This document shows positions 15,979-26,100 of a DNA stretch of 59,663 nucleotides, one piece after another; position 1 is the first letter of the stretch; every line of letters begins with the position of its first letter. The position numbers and the translations under genes are program-made. This DNA comes from an uncultured Chthonomonas sp. (lineage in GTDB: Bacteria; Armatimonadota; Chthonomonadetes; Chthonomonadales; Chthonomonadaceae), in NCBI GenBank assembly GCA_903859705.1, contig CAIONQ010000123.1:1-59663 (forward strand), given 5' to 3'. Below the pieces are notes generated by a model that had not been told where the DNA came from, searched no databases, and saw only the letters and a list, made by a program, of their open reading frames with translations.

Positions 15979-18321
15979 ATGAGTGTTTGGTTAGCAGCAT
16001 TGCTTGCCGCGGGTGCCGGGCAGCCGCATCGAGAGATTCCGGTGCCTTTGCCTGGGCATCCCGGCAACATCTTCCTGGCTGGCGAAAATGTAGTGGTTCC
16101 GATTCCGGCAACGCTCGGATGGGTATTGCAGGACTACGATGGCAGAGCTCTTGGCTCCCCGCGCATTGTTAACGGCGCTGCACAGCTTGGGAACTTGCCC
16201 GTGGGCTTTTACAGGCTTGTACGGCCGGCGGAACCCAAGGCAGAATGGGTATCCATCGGTGTTATCAATCGGCTAAAGCAGGCAACTTCGTTTACGTCTC
16301 CCATATGTATCGATGCCGCAATGGCCTGGTTTTATAAAGATCCGTTGCAGATCAAAAACGCCAGCAATCTGTGTGCGCTGGCAGGAGTTAACAGGGTTCG
16401 GGATAGGTTGGCGTGGGGTGAGATAGAGACCGCGCGCAGAGTGTTTCCGCAGAACACGCGCTACGATGCATCCCTTCATATTCAGGCTGCGGCGGGTTTG
16501 CAAACCCTTACCGTTAACCATCAGTCGCCAGCCTGGGCCACCACGGATACGGAACACTTCCCTCCAGATCTGCGCGATATCTATGGCTTCTACAAAATGG
16601 TATCCGCACGCTGGAAGGCAACGGCTGGGGCCATAGAACCCTGGAATGAGAGCGATATAGAAGGGTTCGGCGGGCAAACCGGCACAGAGATGGCCGCATT
16701 GCAGAAGGCTGGATATCTGGGGTTAAAAGATGGCAACCCGGGCATAACGGCTTGCCTTAATGTTTGGGCTCAGCATATACGGTCCAAACTACAGGACTTC
16801 AATGAGAACCATGCCTGGGCGTATTTTGATACCTATAACCTGCATCACTATGAGGATTTTGAAGCCTATCCCGGATTGTATGCTGATCACCGGGCAATCT
16901 CCGCTGGGAAGCCACTATGGGTTACCGAATGCGCCGTTCCGGTACGCTGGAGCGGAGATCCGCTACGTAAGGAACTGTCTGACCTGGATCTCAAGCTGCA
17001 GGCAGAACGGCTGGCCAAAGTTTACGCGTGCTCCATCATGCAGCGTGCTTCGGCGGTGTACTACTTTATCCTGGGAGATTACGTAGAGGGGCAAACTCAG
17101 TTCGGAATTATCCGGAAAGATCTTACGCCGCGTCCTGCCTATGTTGCACTGGCGGCAGCGGGTCGTTTGCTGGCCGATGCAATTCCGGCGGGCAGCATGC
17201 AGGTGCCTAAGGGGGTGCATGCCAACCTGTTTAGTACCAGAATGGATGGCCAGAGCAGGGTGGTGGCGATGATCTGGGCAGATAAGGCCGATAGTATCGA
17301 ACCAATTGCTTTGCCAGCCGAACCGCTTGCAATGTACGATGTGATTGGCAGACAGTTACCTAAGTCTCGCACTATCTTGCCGCAGGCATCGCCCATCTAC
17401 GCAGTGTTGCCAGCCGATACGCCGGCCCAGCTTGTGCCACCCCCGGCCCCGGCAAAGGTTCTTGCGGCTCGCGCTGGCAGGGTTGTTCTTCAACCGCTCT
17501 GGCCAAGATCCAGAACGGCGCTTGCTCAGTCATCCTGTAGAATATCCCTTGCGGCACCCTCAGAATTCTCTGTTTATGCTTATAACTTCGGCAAGTCATC
17601 GGTAAGTGGCACCGTAAAGGCAACCATCGAAGGAGGCTGGAAAGTTGCGGGAGGTGGTGCTATCACTCTGACTCCAATGGATCGCCAAAAGATTACACTG
17701 AGGATTACGCCTGGAGAGCCCGCGGCTGCTGGCTTTGTTCGGTTGCATGTATCGGGAGACTTTGGCCCCGGTGAACAGCCGGTTGCCTCGGTGCGGTTTA
17801 CTCCGGAAAGTTCGGATCTCGCTGAGCGTACGGGTACGCCTGCCGGCTCGTTGCAGCCGGCAGACTGGGAGTTGATGGTTGCAAATGGCCCCCAGCCAAC
17901 CGCAGAGCGTGAAGGCGAAACAATAACGTTTTCTGCCGCACCAACAGGTGATCCCTGGTTCTATCCAAAGGTAAAGCTGCCGTCGATGGGTGCGATACCA
18001 GCCGGTGCAATAGGGCTGGCCTGTTCTATCACGGTTCTGGAGGGGGATGCTGGCTTCAAGTTTATCTTCGATGAAGCGAATAATGCCTCGTATGTATCCG
18101 ATGCCGTTATACCGCCAACTCCTGGCAAAACGGTTAAAACCATCGGGTTGTTTGCCGAGGCTGTGCATGGCGATGGCTGGTCTGCACCGGATCCAAAAGG
18201 AGAGATAGACCCCACGCAAATTGTGGCGTTCAAAATTGGATGCAACGGTAAGAAGCAGGGAACTATTCGGTTTAAAGTAGGCGATATCCGGTGGATTATT
18301 GTAAAAAAGGCTGGCAAATAG
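15979..18321 (+). CDS. Secreted clan GH-A glycoside hydrolase (GH39/GH5-like) with C-terminal accessory domains
   Basis: The protein has 780 residues with a short signal peptide (MSVWLAALLAAGAGQP). A beta-sandwich-like region is followed by a TIM barrel from ~95. LAWGEIE, the acid/base motif EPWNESDIEG (Glu near 223) and the nucleophile motif LWVTECAVP (Glu near 317) fall on predicted strands 4 and 7, as in retaining GH-A enzymes. The barrel ends around 400 (ARPAYVALAAAGRLL-type helix), then two beta-sandwich domains follow, one NEW3-like with an SVSGTVKATIEGGW strand. The substrate is unknown. Coupling to the sulfatase that starts at its stop codon suggests a sulfated polysaccharide. The start ATG is 16 nt after a poor ribosome site, but the frame is unambiguous. 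Confidence 0.75.
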   Translation: MSVWLAALLAAGAGQPHREIPVPLPGHPGNIFLAGENVVVPIPATLGWVLQDYDGRALGSPRIVNGAAQLGNLPVGFYRLVRPAEPKAEWVSIGVINRLKQATSFTSPICIDAAMAWFYKDPLQIKNASNLCALAGVNRVRDRLAWGEIETARRVFPQNTRYDASLHIQAAAGLQTLTVNHQSPAWATTDTEHFPPDLRDIYGFYKMVSARWKATAGAIEPWNESDIEGFGGQTGTEMAALQKAGYLGLKDGNPGITACLNVWAQHIRSKLQDFNENHAWAYFDTYNLHHYEDFEAYPGLYADHRAISAGKPLWVTECAVPVRWSGDPLRKELSDLDLKLQAERLAKVYACSIMQRASAVYYFILGDYVEGQTQFGIIRKDLTPRPAYVALAAAGRLLADAIPAGSMQVPKGVHANLFSTRMDGQSRVVAMIWADKADSIEPIALPAEPLAMYDVIGRQLPKSRTILPQASPIYAVLPADTPAQLVPPPAPAKVLAARAGRVVLQPLWPRSRTALAQSSCRISLAAPSEFSVYAYNFGKSSVSGTVKATIEGGWKVAGGGAITLTPMDRQKITLRITPGEPAAAGFVRLHVSGDFGPGEQPVASVRFTPESSDLAERTGTPAGSLQPADWELMVANGPQPTAEREGETITFSAAPTGDPWFYPKVKLPSMGAIPAGAIGLACSITVLEGDAGFKFIFDEANNASYVSDAVIPPTPGKTVKTIGLFAEAVHGDGWSAPDPKGEIDPTQIVAFKIGCNGKKQGTIRFKVGDIRWIIVKKAGK

Positions 18322-19760
18322 TGCAGCTACCGTTAAACTACTTGGCCCTGCGCCTGGCCACTTCGCTCAGCCTGCTTTCTTTACCGCTTGCCGTTGCATC
18401 TGGAGCGGCACCGCTCAAAACTGGCCGGCCAAACATCATTCTGATTGTGGCGGATCAATGGCGGCAGGAAGCATTTGGCTTTGCTGGCAACGCGGATGTT
18501 AAAACACCCTACCTTGATAAGTTCGCCGCCGAAAGCGTGCGGTTTGAAAACGCCGTTGCCACCATACCGGTATGCACTCCCACGCGTGCATCGCTGCTTA
18601 CGGGCCGATACGGCACCAGCACCGGTATGTATATGAACGATGTGCCGTTGCCGGCAAACATTCCTACACTGCCCTCTGCGCTTGCTTCGGTGGGTTACCA
18701 AACGGCGTTTATTGGCAAGTGGCATCTGGATGGCCATGGCCGATCGGCATTTATCCCGTCGGAGCGGCAGCACGCATTTCAGTACTGGAAAGGCCTGGAG
18801 TGTACGCATGATTACAACCGCTCTTACTATTACAGCGGCAGTAACCCCAAGCAGCTTCAGTGGCCCGGCTACGATGCAGATGCGCAGACTGCAGATGCCG
18901 CGAATGTAATAAGAGAGCGGGCTGAAAGTAACAAGCCGTTCTTCCTGATGCTAAGCTGGGGGCCTCCTCATGAGCCGTACCAAACGGCGCCTGAAAGGTA
19001 CCGTGCAATGTACGCTGCCGATAAACTGCATTTGCGCCCTAATGTTCCGGCAGAGAAGGCGACGGCGGCTCGCACAGACCTGGCAGGTTATTATGCCCAT
19101 TGCTCTGCCATAGATGACTGCTTTGGCCGACTAATGGAATGTTTACGGCAGGTGGGTGCAGACAAGAACACCATTGTAGTGTTCACTTCAGATCATGGGG
19201 ATATGATCGGATCTCATGGTTCTGCCAAGAAGCAACAGCCATGGGAAGAGTCGTGCCGGGTTCCTCTGATGGTAAGGTATCCCGCCCAATTATCTGGTTC
19301 TGTAAATGCATCTGCCATTGCAACAGAAGACATCATGCCAACCTTGTTGGGGCTGGCAGGGATCCGGGCACCACGTGGAGTGCAGGGGCGAAACTTTGTT
19401 GGGTGTTTGAGCGGTGGGAAAGACCCTTCAAATGGCGCGGCGCTGGTTATGTGCCCGGCACCGTTTGGGCAATGGGCGCGATCCATTGGCGGCAAAGAAT
19501 ATAGGGCTATTCGCAGCGTGCAGTATACGTATGCCCGCGATCTAAATGGGCCATGGTTGCTGTTTGATAACAGAACCGATCCGTATCAGCTGCACAATCT
19601 GGTGAACAATCCGCCCACAATGCAGATACAGCTATCACTTGATACGGAGCTCAGAAGGCGGTTAAAACAACGCGGAGACCGGTTTGAACCGGCCTCCGTG
19701 TTGATAAAGCGCAATGGCTATCAGGTAGATGCTACAGGCACAGTAACCTATGAACCTTAG
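18321..19760 (+). CDS. Secreted sulfatase (arylsulfatase family, Cys-type)
   Basis: The protein has 479 residues with a signal peptide (LALRLATSLSLLSLPLAVASGA). The alkaline-phosphatase-superfamily signature is intact: RPNIILIVADQ (metal Asp), CTPTRASLLTGRYG with Cys85 as the formylglycine site, GKWHLDG, and FTSDHGDMIGSHG (metal-binding DHG). The GTG at 18321 shares its G with the last base of the preceding TAG stop, so the gene is translationally coupled to the GH-A hydrolase. An earlier ATG (18291) in the same frame lies inside that gene and is less likely. No formylglycine-generating enzyme lies in the window. It probably desulfates the glycan cut by its partner. Confidence 0.93.
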   Translation: MQLPLNYLALRLATSLSLLSLPLAVASGAAPLKTGRPNIILIVADQWRQEAFGFAGNADVKTPYLDKFAAESVRFENAVATIPVCTPTRASLLTGRYGTSTGMYMNDVPLPANIPTLPSALASVGYQTAFIGKWHLDGHGRSAFIPSERQHAFQYWKGLECTHDYNRSYYYSGSNPKQLQWPGYDADAQTADAANVIRERAESNKPFFLMLSWGPPHEPYQTAPERYRAMYAADKLHLRPNVPAEKATAARTDLAGYYAHCSAIDDCFGRLMECLRQVGADKNTIVVFTSDHGDMIGSHGSAKKQQPWEESCRVPLMVRYPAQLSGSVNASAIATEDIMPTLLGLAGIRAPRGVQGRNFVGCLSGGKDPSNGAALVMCPAPFGQWARSIGGKEYRAIRSVQYTYARDLNGPWLLFDNRTDPYQLHNLVNNPPTMQIQLSLDTELRRRLKQRGDRFEPASVLIKRNGYQVDATGTVTYEP

Positions 19761-19772
19761 TTGAGCTCATCT

Positions 19773-21425
19773 TCAGGATTGTGCCGGAGCGGTAAGCAGG
19801 GCCCGCACGCGCTCTGGCTTTAGCGCAAGAAACAGCGTTGGCAAACGCGGCCCAGTATCTGAAGAGCAGATGAGCTGATACAACGCGATGAAGAATCGGC
19901 GCTGCACAAGCTTTAACTCTTCTGTAGGCTTAATATCTAGCGGGAGATTAAGCAGCTGCTTGGGTACGCCATACAGCAGCCCGGTTAAGCCCGTTAGGCT
20001 CCAGTTATCTTCCAGTTGGGCCAGCAACAGGGAAATGCCTCGCCTGTCTTCATCCGTGAGTGCCGCGTACTTCTCTGCCTGAAACTCAGCATTGATGATA
20101 GTTCGTTCATCTTCTGGCAAGAACTCGGATGCCCACCGGATTGCGCAGGATAGGCGTGGTTCCAACTCTTGCTGAAGGGCGCTAAGATCTGTTCCCTCTT
20201 CCTGATCGGCTCCGATAACTCGCAGCATTTCATCGGGATCTGCAAGTGTTACATCGGCGAGCGATGAAAGCAGGCGGAAGGATATGGGCTTAGTGGGGGC
20301 GGGAACTGCCCCATCCGCAGTCGCAACGCTCCTGCTTAAGATGTCTCGCTCAAGCGCCGTGCCACTGCCCTGTGCCACTTTCTTTGCCAGGCTATCCCAC
20401 TCGTCGTAAAGGCGTAGTACTTCCTGCCCGAAATCGATGTTGAATTTCTGCCTACACTCTCTTCGGCAGTACAGCCAGCGCATTACACCCGGTTCCAGAA
20501 TACGCAGTGCCATGGCGGGAACAATTTTGGTGCCTGTGGAGCTCGAAAGTTTGGTGCGACCAGCGGCCCCAACAAAGCCATACATTATGAAGTGCGGCGC
20601 AACGCCACTAAATACATCCCGCACAAGCTCTTTGCCAACCGTGTAGCTGCTGCCGGGCGAGGCATGGTCTTCCCCACCGGGCTCAAAGGCGACGCCTTCG
20701 TAGTGCCAGCGCATTGGCCAGTCGATTTTCCACGCCAGCTTGCCCGGGCACTTTTCGTCCAGATTGAACACAGCGGTATGGCCGCATGATGAGCACGAGT
20801 AAGCGATGGTACCCGTTGCCTCATCATACTCATTGATTTTGGTAGAGTCCTTGTTACATGCCTCGCAGTAAACACGGTAGGGATAGTACTCGTTGCGTTT
20901 GTCGGCGCCCTCGTCGCCGCCGTCACCCTGGGTCTGGTGCTTTGCCAACTCATCGAAAATCGCAAGGCGCGCCGCCATAGCTATTTTGATCTGCGGCACG
21001 TAGGCGCCGCTTCTGTACGATGCAGCCTGCCGTATGTACCGAGGATTAATACCCAGCTGTGCAACGCTCTCTTGAAAGGCATGCACGTGCCGATCCGCGT
21101 AGCTCGCGAACTCACCAAACGGATCCGGGATTTCGGCAATCGGCCTGCCAATATTCTCGCTGAACGATGGGTCCACGCCGAAGGGGATTTTGCGCAGGCG
21201 ATCAAAGTCATCCCAGGAGTGGATGTGATCCACTTCTCGGCCTCGCCGCCGTAATTCGTCGGCAACAAAGTGAACCGTCATCAATTCGCGCAGGTTACCC
21301 AGGTGAATGGGGCCGGAAGGGCTAATGCCAGAAGCGCAAACAATCTTGCTGCTATCGGGATGGTGCTGTCCGTGGAACGCCTCCACTTTGTCGGCGACTT
21401 CCTGTATCCAACTATCGTGACTCAT
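19773..21425 (-). CDS. lysK: Lysyl-tRNA synthetase, class I
   Basis: The protein has 550 residues, the usual length for class I LysRS. It charges tRNA-Lys with lysine in the cytoplasm. The HIGH-like motif is GPIHLGN (residues ~38-44) and the KMSKS-like motif is TKLSSSTG (292-296 KLSSS). A zinc-ribbon pair CEAC / CSSC (187-190, 211-214) lies between them, as in this family. The C-terminal half is the helical anticodon-binding cage. Class I LysRS is normal in archaea and found in scattered bacteria. It is monocistronic, convergent with the sulfatase 12 bp away, and no T-box is evident upstream. Confidence 0.97.
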   Translation of the reverse strand: MSHDSWIQEVADKVEAFHGQHHPDSSKIVCASGISPSGPIHLGNLRELMTVHFVADELRRRGREVDHIHSWDDFDRLRKIPFGVDPSFSENIGRPIAEIPDPFGEFASYADRHVHAFQESVAQLGINPRYIRQAASYRSGAYVPQIKIAMAARLAIFDELAKHQTQGDGGDEGADKRNEYYPYRVYCEACNKDSTKINEYDEATGTIAYSCSSCGHTAVFNLDEKCPGKLAWKIDWPMRWHYEGVAFEPGGEDHASPGSSYTVGKELVRDVFSGVAPHFIMYGFVGAAGRTKLSSSTGTKIVPAMALRILEPGVMRWLYCRRECRQKFNIDFGQEVLRLYDEWDSLAKKVAQGSGTALERDILSRSVATADGAVPAPTKPISFRLLSSLADVTLADPDEMLRVIGADQEEGTDLSALQQELEPRLSCAIRWASEFLPEDERTIINAEFQAEKYAALTDEDRRGISLLLAQLEDNWSLTGLTGLLYGVPKQLLNLPLDIKPTEELKLVQRRFFIALYQLICSSDTGPRLPTLFLALKPERVRALLTAPAQS

Positions 21426-21937
21426 AGTTTTAAGGCTCTATTCAGGCAGATTTGCACTGCATCGTGCTTAATTTATATGGTAGGCAGTATACCATGGCGC
21501 CGGGGTAAACCGGTTGACTGGGGAGGTATCACCAGCAGGCGATATCTCATGCATAAACTATCCCTTTGTCTTCTCTTGTAACAAGTAATTGACACCGATA
21601 AATTGCAATCGAGCAGAACTTCTTGAATTTCGCTAAGGTATTGGTGCAGCAATCATCATTAAATTTCGTGAATCAACAAAACATGCCGTTCTGCCGATGT
21701 GATAGTATGAACCGGCCAAGGTAAAATAGTAATTGAATTCAACAGGCACAGAACTCGACCAGGTTAGGAATCGTGTAAGTCCGTGCGGCTTGCTCGGCAT
21801 CCGCACGTGGCTGTTGTATCTGTACGTACATACCTGAACTGCGCTGAGAAAGCTTAGATGGAATTGCTGGCCTCGCTGTCTGTAATAAACGGTAGTTGCG
21901 CATGTTCTAGTTCCGCACGAAAGGAAAGGTATTGCAC
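21426..21937 (+). other. Gene-free 5' region of the PEP-CTERM gene with a candidate leader hairpin
   Basis: No credible gene lies between lysK and the PEP-CTERM gene. A GC-rich hairpin (CGTGCGG 21782-21788 pairing with CCGCACG 21801-21807, 12-nt loop) stands out in AT-rich sequence about 130 nt before the start codon. AAAGGAAAGG precedes the ATG. I cannot match it to a known riboswitch; it may be a structured leader or the end of a small RNA. Confidence 0.4.
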
Positions 21938-22720
21938 ATGAAGTTTCGGGGAGTTCTTTTGCCATCATTCGCGCACTTAATAGCTGCTGCGGGTGTTGTG
22001 CTGTTATGTGCTGGTACTGCTTCTGCAGACTCCGTAACAAAGAGTTCGGGTACCATCGCAAACACGAATACATCGTGGTACACCGTTGGCACGGGCACGG
22101 TGCCCAGTGGGCAAACTCCTATATCGGATTTGTCCGTTGGGAAGTTTGACTCGTCACTGGGCATACTGAAACAGGTAAGTGTTTCGCTGTATTGGACTGC
22201 TCACCTTGAGTATTCTGTGACCAGCACCGTAGCCGAAGACCAGGTGTTCTTCGAGTCTGACAAGGTAACTCTGTCAGCGAAACTGCCAAATGGTCAGTTC
22301 ATTACCTCAGGGCCGCCAGAACTGGATCTCGGATCACAGGAATATGATCCTATATTCCAGGTATACAACCCTACTGGGGTGCTTCATGGATTTGAGACGA
22401 TAAGTGCAGGGCCACTCGATCTCAGCGGGTCGAGCCTGCTCTCTTTCAGCACACTGAATGGGGACAATCTTTCTGCGTTTATTGGTACGGGTAACTACGA
22501 TTTGCCCGCGAGTGGTATCGCAGAATTTACCTTGAACAACGACAGTGGCAATATCGTAACCACGCCGAATACTCTGGCAGGCGTAAGCCTCTCTGTAATG
22601 TATACTTACGATACGTTTGGAGAAACGCCAGAGCCAGGTTCGTGCGCACTGATAATTGCGTCATCAGCGGTATCTCTGCTTGCAGTGGCACGGCGCCGAA
22701 AGCGACGCATGGCAGAGTAG
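21938..22720 (+). CDS. PEP-CTERM surface protein
   Basis: The protein has 260 residues. It has a signal peptide (LIAAAGVVLLCAGTASA) and an all-beta domain with a LGILKQVSVSLYWTAHLEYS strand and a GTGNYDLPASGIAEFTLNN strand, resembling choice-of-anchor-type modules. The C-terminus is a textbook sorting signal: PEPGSCALIIASSAVSLLAVARRRKRR (hydrophobic helix plus Arg/Lys tail). Exosortase would cleave this and anchor the protein, probably after glycosylation; no exosortase gene is in the window. AAAGGAAAGG upstream favours ATG 21938. A terminator-like hairpin follows at 22766. The function is unknown. Confidence 0.88.
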   Translation: MKFRGVLLPSFAHLIAAAGVVLLCAGTASADSVTKSSGTIANTNTSWYTVGTGTVPSGQTPISDLSVGKFDSSLGILKQVSVSLYWTAHLEYSVTSTVAEDQVFFESDKVTLSAKLPNGQFITSGPPELDLGSQEYDPIFQVYNPTGVLHGFETISAGPLDLSGSSLLSFSTLNGDNLSAFIGTGNYDLPASGIAEFTLNNDSGNIVTTPNTLAGVSLSVMYTYDTFGETPEPGSCALIIASSAVSLLAVARRRKRRMAE

Positions 22721-22765
22721 CCGGTTAGCAACCACCAATTGGTAGTGCATTATTAATTGCTTCTT

Positions 22766-22797
22766 ATCGCCCCTGGCTCTCCCCGGCCCGGGGCGAT
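22766..22797 (+). terminator. Rho-independent-like terminator after the PEP-CTERM gene
   Basis: ATCGCCCC (22766-22773) pairs perfectly with GGGGCGAT (22790-22797) over a 16-nt loop, followed by TGTTATG. The U-tract is weak. Confidence 0.6.
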
Positions 22798-23105
22798 TGT
22801 TATGTGGGGCAAGTGTGCTCGCGTTGTTACCTGTAAATACTGAGCGCGGTTAATGCAACGTTCCAGCGTGTAATCTCTTGTAACCCAATTCCGGCGCTTT
22901 CAGAAATTCCGCCAGGAAGCAAACCCGCATCAATCTGTTTGATTACGATTCAAAAGGCGACAGGGCCGCCATTCGTGGCTATAATACCAACGGTCACGGA
23001 GTAAATCCGTAAAATATGCCACGACACATTTCGGGATTGCTGCATAGGAATATCGTCGGTGTGCTGCCTACCAGTTTGTAGGTATCGCAAATAGGAGATT
23101 TGATT
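22798..23105 (+). other. Gene-free leader of the GH2 operon
   Basis: This 308-nt stretch has no supported gene. It contains a small hairpin, ACGGA-gtaaa-TCCGT (22996-23010), and an AGGAG ribosome site (23093-23097). A TATAAT-like box near 22980 has no convincing -35. It presumably holds the promoter for the GH2-GH110 operon. Confidence 0.4.
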
Positions 23106-26100
23106 ATGGGCCATGCCGCTCATAAGCTGCCATGGATGGGGGATGGAATGCCAATACGCTGTTTCAAAATTGTTGGTGCCGCGGCGCTGGCATTGCCATT
23201 GCTCGCTGGTATCGGTGTGAATTCCCGTGCCGATACACCGCAGGCCGTTGTAAGAAACTGGGTAACCGGGCCAGCACGCTCGGTGCTCAGTTTGGATGGG
23301 GTATGGGATGTTCAGCCCATTCGTGGACTAGAGTTTCACTTTCCGCCGGGGCAGGGCACGTGGCAAAAGGAAAAGGTACCCCACGAGGCCAGTCGGTTTA
23401 TCGAAACATTTCGAGGGCCCTACATCCCCACCATCAAAGACCTGTTGAATAAGGAAGGAACCGGCTTCGCACACGAAGACCGGATGGCAGCGTGGTTCAA
23501 ACGATCGTTCTCAATGTCTCTAAATCAGTTTGCTGGCAAGCGAGCCATACTCACATTCAAAGGCGCCGCATTTAAATCCAGCGCCTGGTTAAACGGGCAC
23601 CTGCTTGGAACCTCTGTGCAGTGTGCTGTTCCCTTTGAATATGACGTTACTTCTGCACTAAAACCTGGCACAAACGAGCTTGTGGTAGGTATTTTAGGCA
23701 GAGAAGGCATTGTAGATATCGCCCATAAGTGCTACACAACGCCCTGCAATGGCATGATGGCCGGCTTGTGGGGGAGTGTGCAAATTGAGCTCCGACCAAC
23801 CGTATCCATTGAAGACGTGTATGTTCAAACGGCAGTTAAGGCACACAAAGTGAGTGTGCAGGTAACCGTTTCCAATTCAGAAAAAGCCGATATGTCGGGA
23901 ACACTCAGTGCGCTAATTGTGGATAAGAGTGGCATGCCGCAGTGCACTCTCGGCCCGGTTACTATTTCTGCAAGGGGTGGGCATACCGGTGTGGTAAGTC
24001 TTACCCGAGATTGGCTTGCACCGCATCTGTGGTCTCCAGATTTTCCGGAACTTTACACCGCCATTGTTAGCTTCAAGAGGGGCGGTAAGGAGCTTGATAC
24101 TCTTTCAACCCGCTTTGGTTATCGAGAGTTTGAAATCCGGGGCACCGATTTTTATCTGAACGGCTTTCGAACCGTGCTGTTCAGAAACAGCACCCTGATC
24201 CACCTTGGTGCCAACAACCCGGCATTCCCAGAAATCCGATCCACGGTTACTCGCCCATACAACTGCGTGCGATTGCACCTGGGGCAGGGCAATATTAATG
24301 AACTGGATGCTTGCGATTCGTTTGGGATGATGGCTATACCAGAGTCGTCGTTTTCCTGGACAGACGTTTATCCATCTGCGCAAAAGCAGTACTGGCTGCC
24401 AAACACGTTAGAGTTTTATCGGCGGTGGGTGCGATTACACCGGAACCGCCCATCTGTAATTTTGTGGAGCCTGTGTAACGAAACCTACTGGGATAACAGG
24501 CTGCCAGAAGATATGGCGATTGCCGACCAGATAATTGCTACCGTTAAGAAGGAGGATGCAATACGCCCCCTACAGGGTGATGGGGAAGCAAGCTGGGATG
24601 GCAGATTACCGGTGACTAACGTTCACTACCCGGAAGGCGATGCCGGAGTTTTTCGTACAGAATTTCCCAACTCGGGGTTGGTGATACCGAACGATTTATG
24701 GTGGATTAAAGACAAAGGACAGAACGAAAGCTGGCGTGCACACTTTAAAATGGATAGGCCGTTAATGTTGGGCGAGTACTGGCTGATGGACGGCGTGCCT
24801 GAGATGGAATCCAGTTTTGCAGGCGACAGCGCATACGACTGGGAGCTATGGAAGAACCCACACTCTCCACGGCAGATTGTGAAGGATACCGATACTGCCG
24901 CGCTTCAGAAGGCCACAGACTATTATCGGCTGGCGGGCGTGGCCTGCCTTAATCCATGGTCGGGCAATCGCGAGCTATTTATGCGCCGGATTGATGTGCG
25001 CCCCATGGATTACTACCCGAACTTTGCTGCCGGCAAAACAACTAGCCGCAAAGTAGCGGTGTTTAACGATACGCCGGAAGGGCCAACCGAGCCACACCTG
25101 GATTGCAGGCTTGCTATAGGCGGGCGCACGGTTTGGAGCGGAACCGTAAAGGTTGAAATGCCAGTTGGCAGTGCCTCGGTTGCTGAGATACCTGTTGCGT
25201 GCCCTGCGCTCTCTGCACCTGCCACCGCACAGCTAACGGTTCGCCTGAGAGAAGTGCATGGCTTTGAGCTGGCGAGGTATGAAGAAACTATCCACATTCT
25301 GCCAGTGGCGCATATTGCAGGAGTGGTTCCCACAGATGTCCTATTGTTGGATTGCTCGGGCAAAACCAGAAAGGCGCTGGCTACAATTGGGCTAATTCTG
25401 CCTGAACAAGCACTTACATCCGAATCACTTTCAAAAGCGAAAGCACTGATCATTGGTGAGAATACGGATGCATCTGCCTATGCAGATACCATCCGGGCCT
25501 GGGCAAATGATGGTGGCCATGTGCTGCAGTTACGGCAAGAAGCAGGCAAATCTATTGGTGGTTTGCTGCCAGATATCGATGCGAAACACGCCTCATCAAT
25601 AGCATGGATTCGCAGCCCGGATCATCCCATTCTTGCTGGCCTGACGGAAGATCAATTGAGGTGGTGGCGGCCTGATCATCTGCTTACCAGAGGCACGCTT
25701 CAGAAGCCTGTTACCGGGCGATACCGCACCATTCTGGAAGCAGGTGGCCGGTACGGCATGGAGTGGTCACCTCTGGCCGAGATAGGCGCTGGCAAAGGTT
25801 TGTATGTTGCTTCTCAGCTTCTAATTGCAGACCGCATAGGTATTGAACCGCTTGCAGCCGAGATGTTGAGCCGGTTGGTGCGCTATGTGGCGGCTGCCAG
25901 TGTGCAGCCTCATTCCCCGCTTCAGCTGCTTGCAGGTTCCAATGCAAAGTTACGAACTACCCTGCAGGCGTGTTCTGTGGTTACCGCCGACGGTGTTGAG
26001 GGCAGCGGCCCGCTGTTGCTAGATGCATCTCAGCAGCTTACAGCCTCCCAATTGGCAGGCATCAAGAGCCGGCTGGAGGCTGGTGGAACTTTGTGGCTAC

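Noticed and set aside
22900-23010. GCAAACC and nearby GC-rich stretches upstream of the GH2 gene suggesting a GEMM-I (cyclic di-GMP) riboswitch
   Set aside because: Only the short GCAAACC word fits; the second conserved block and the paired tetraloop-receptor arrangement could not be found.
23040-23105. TTG at 23100 as the GH2 start
   Set aside because: AGGAG would be 2 nt away; ATG 23106 with 8-nt spacing is the better start.
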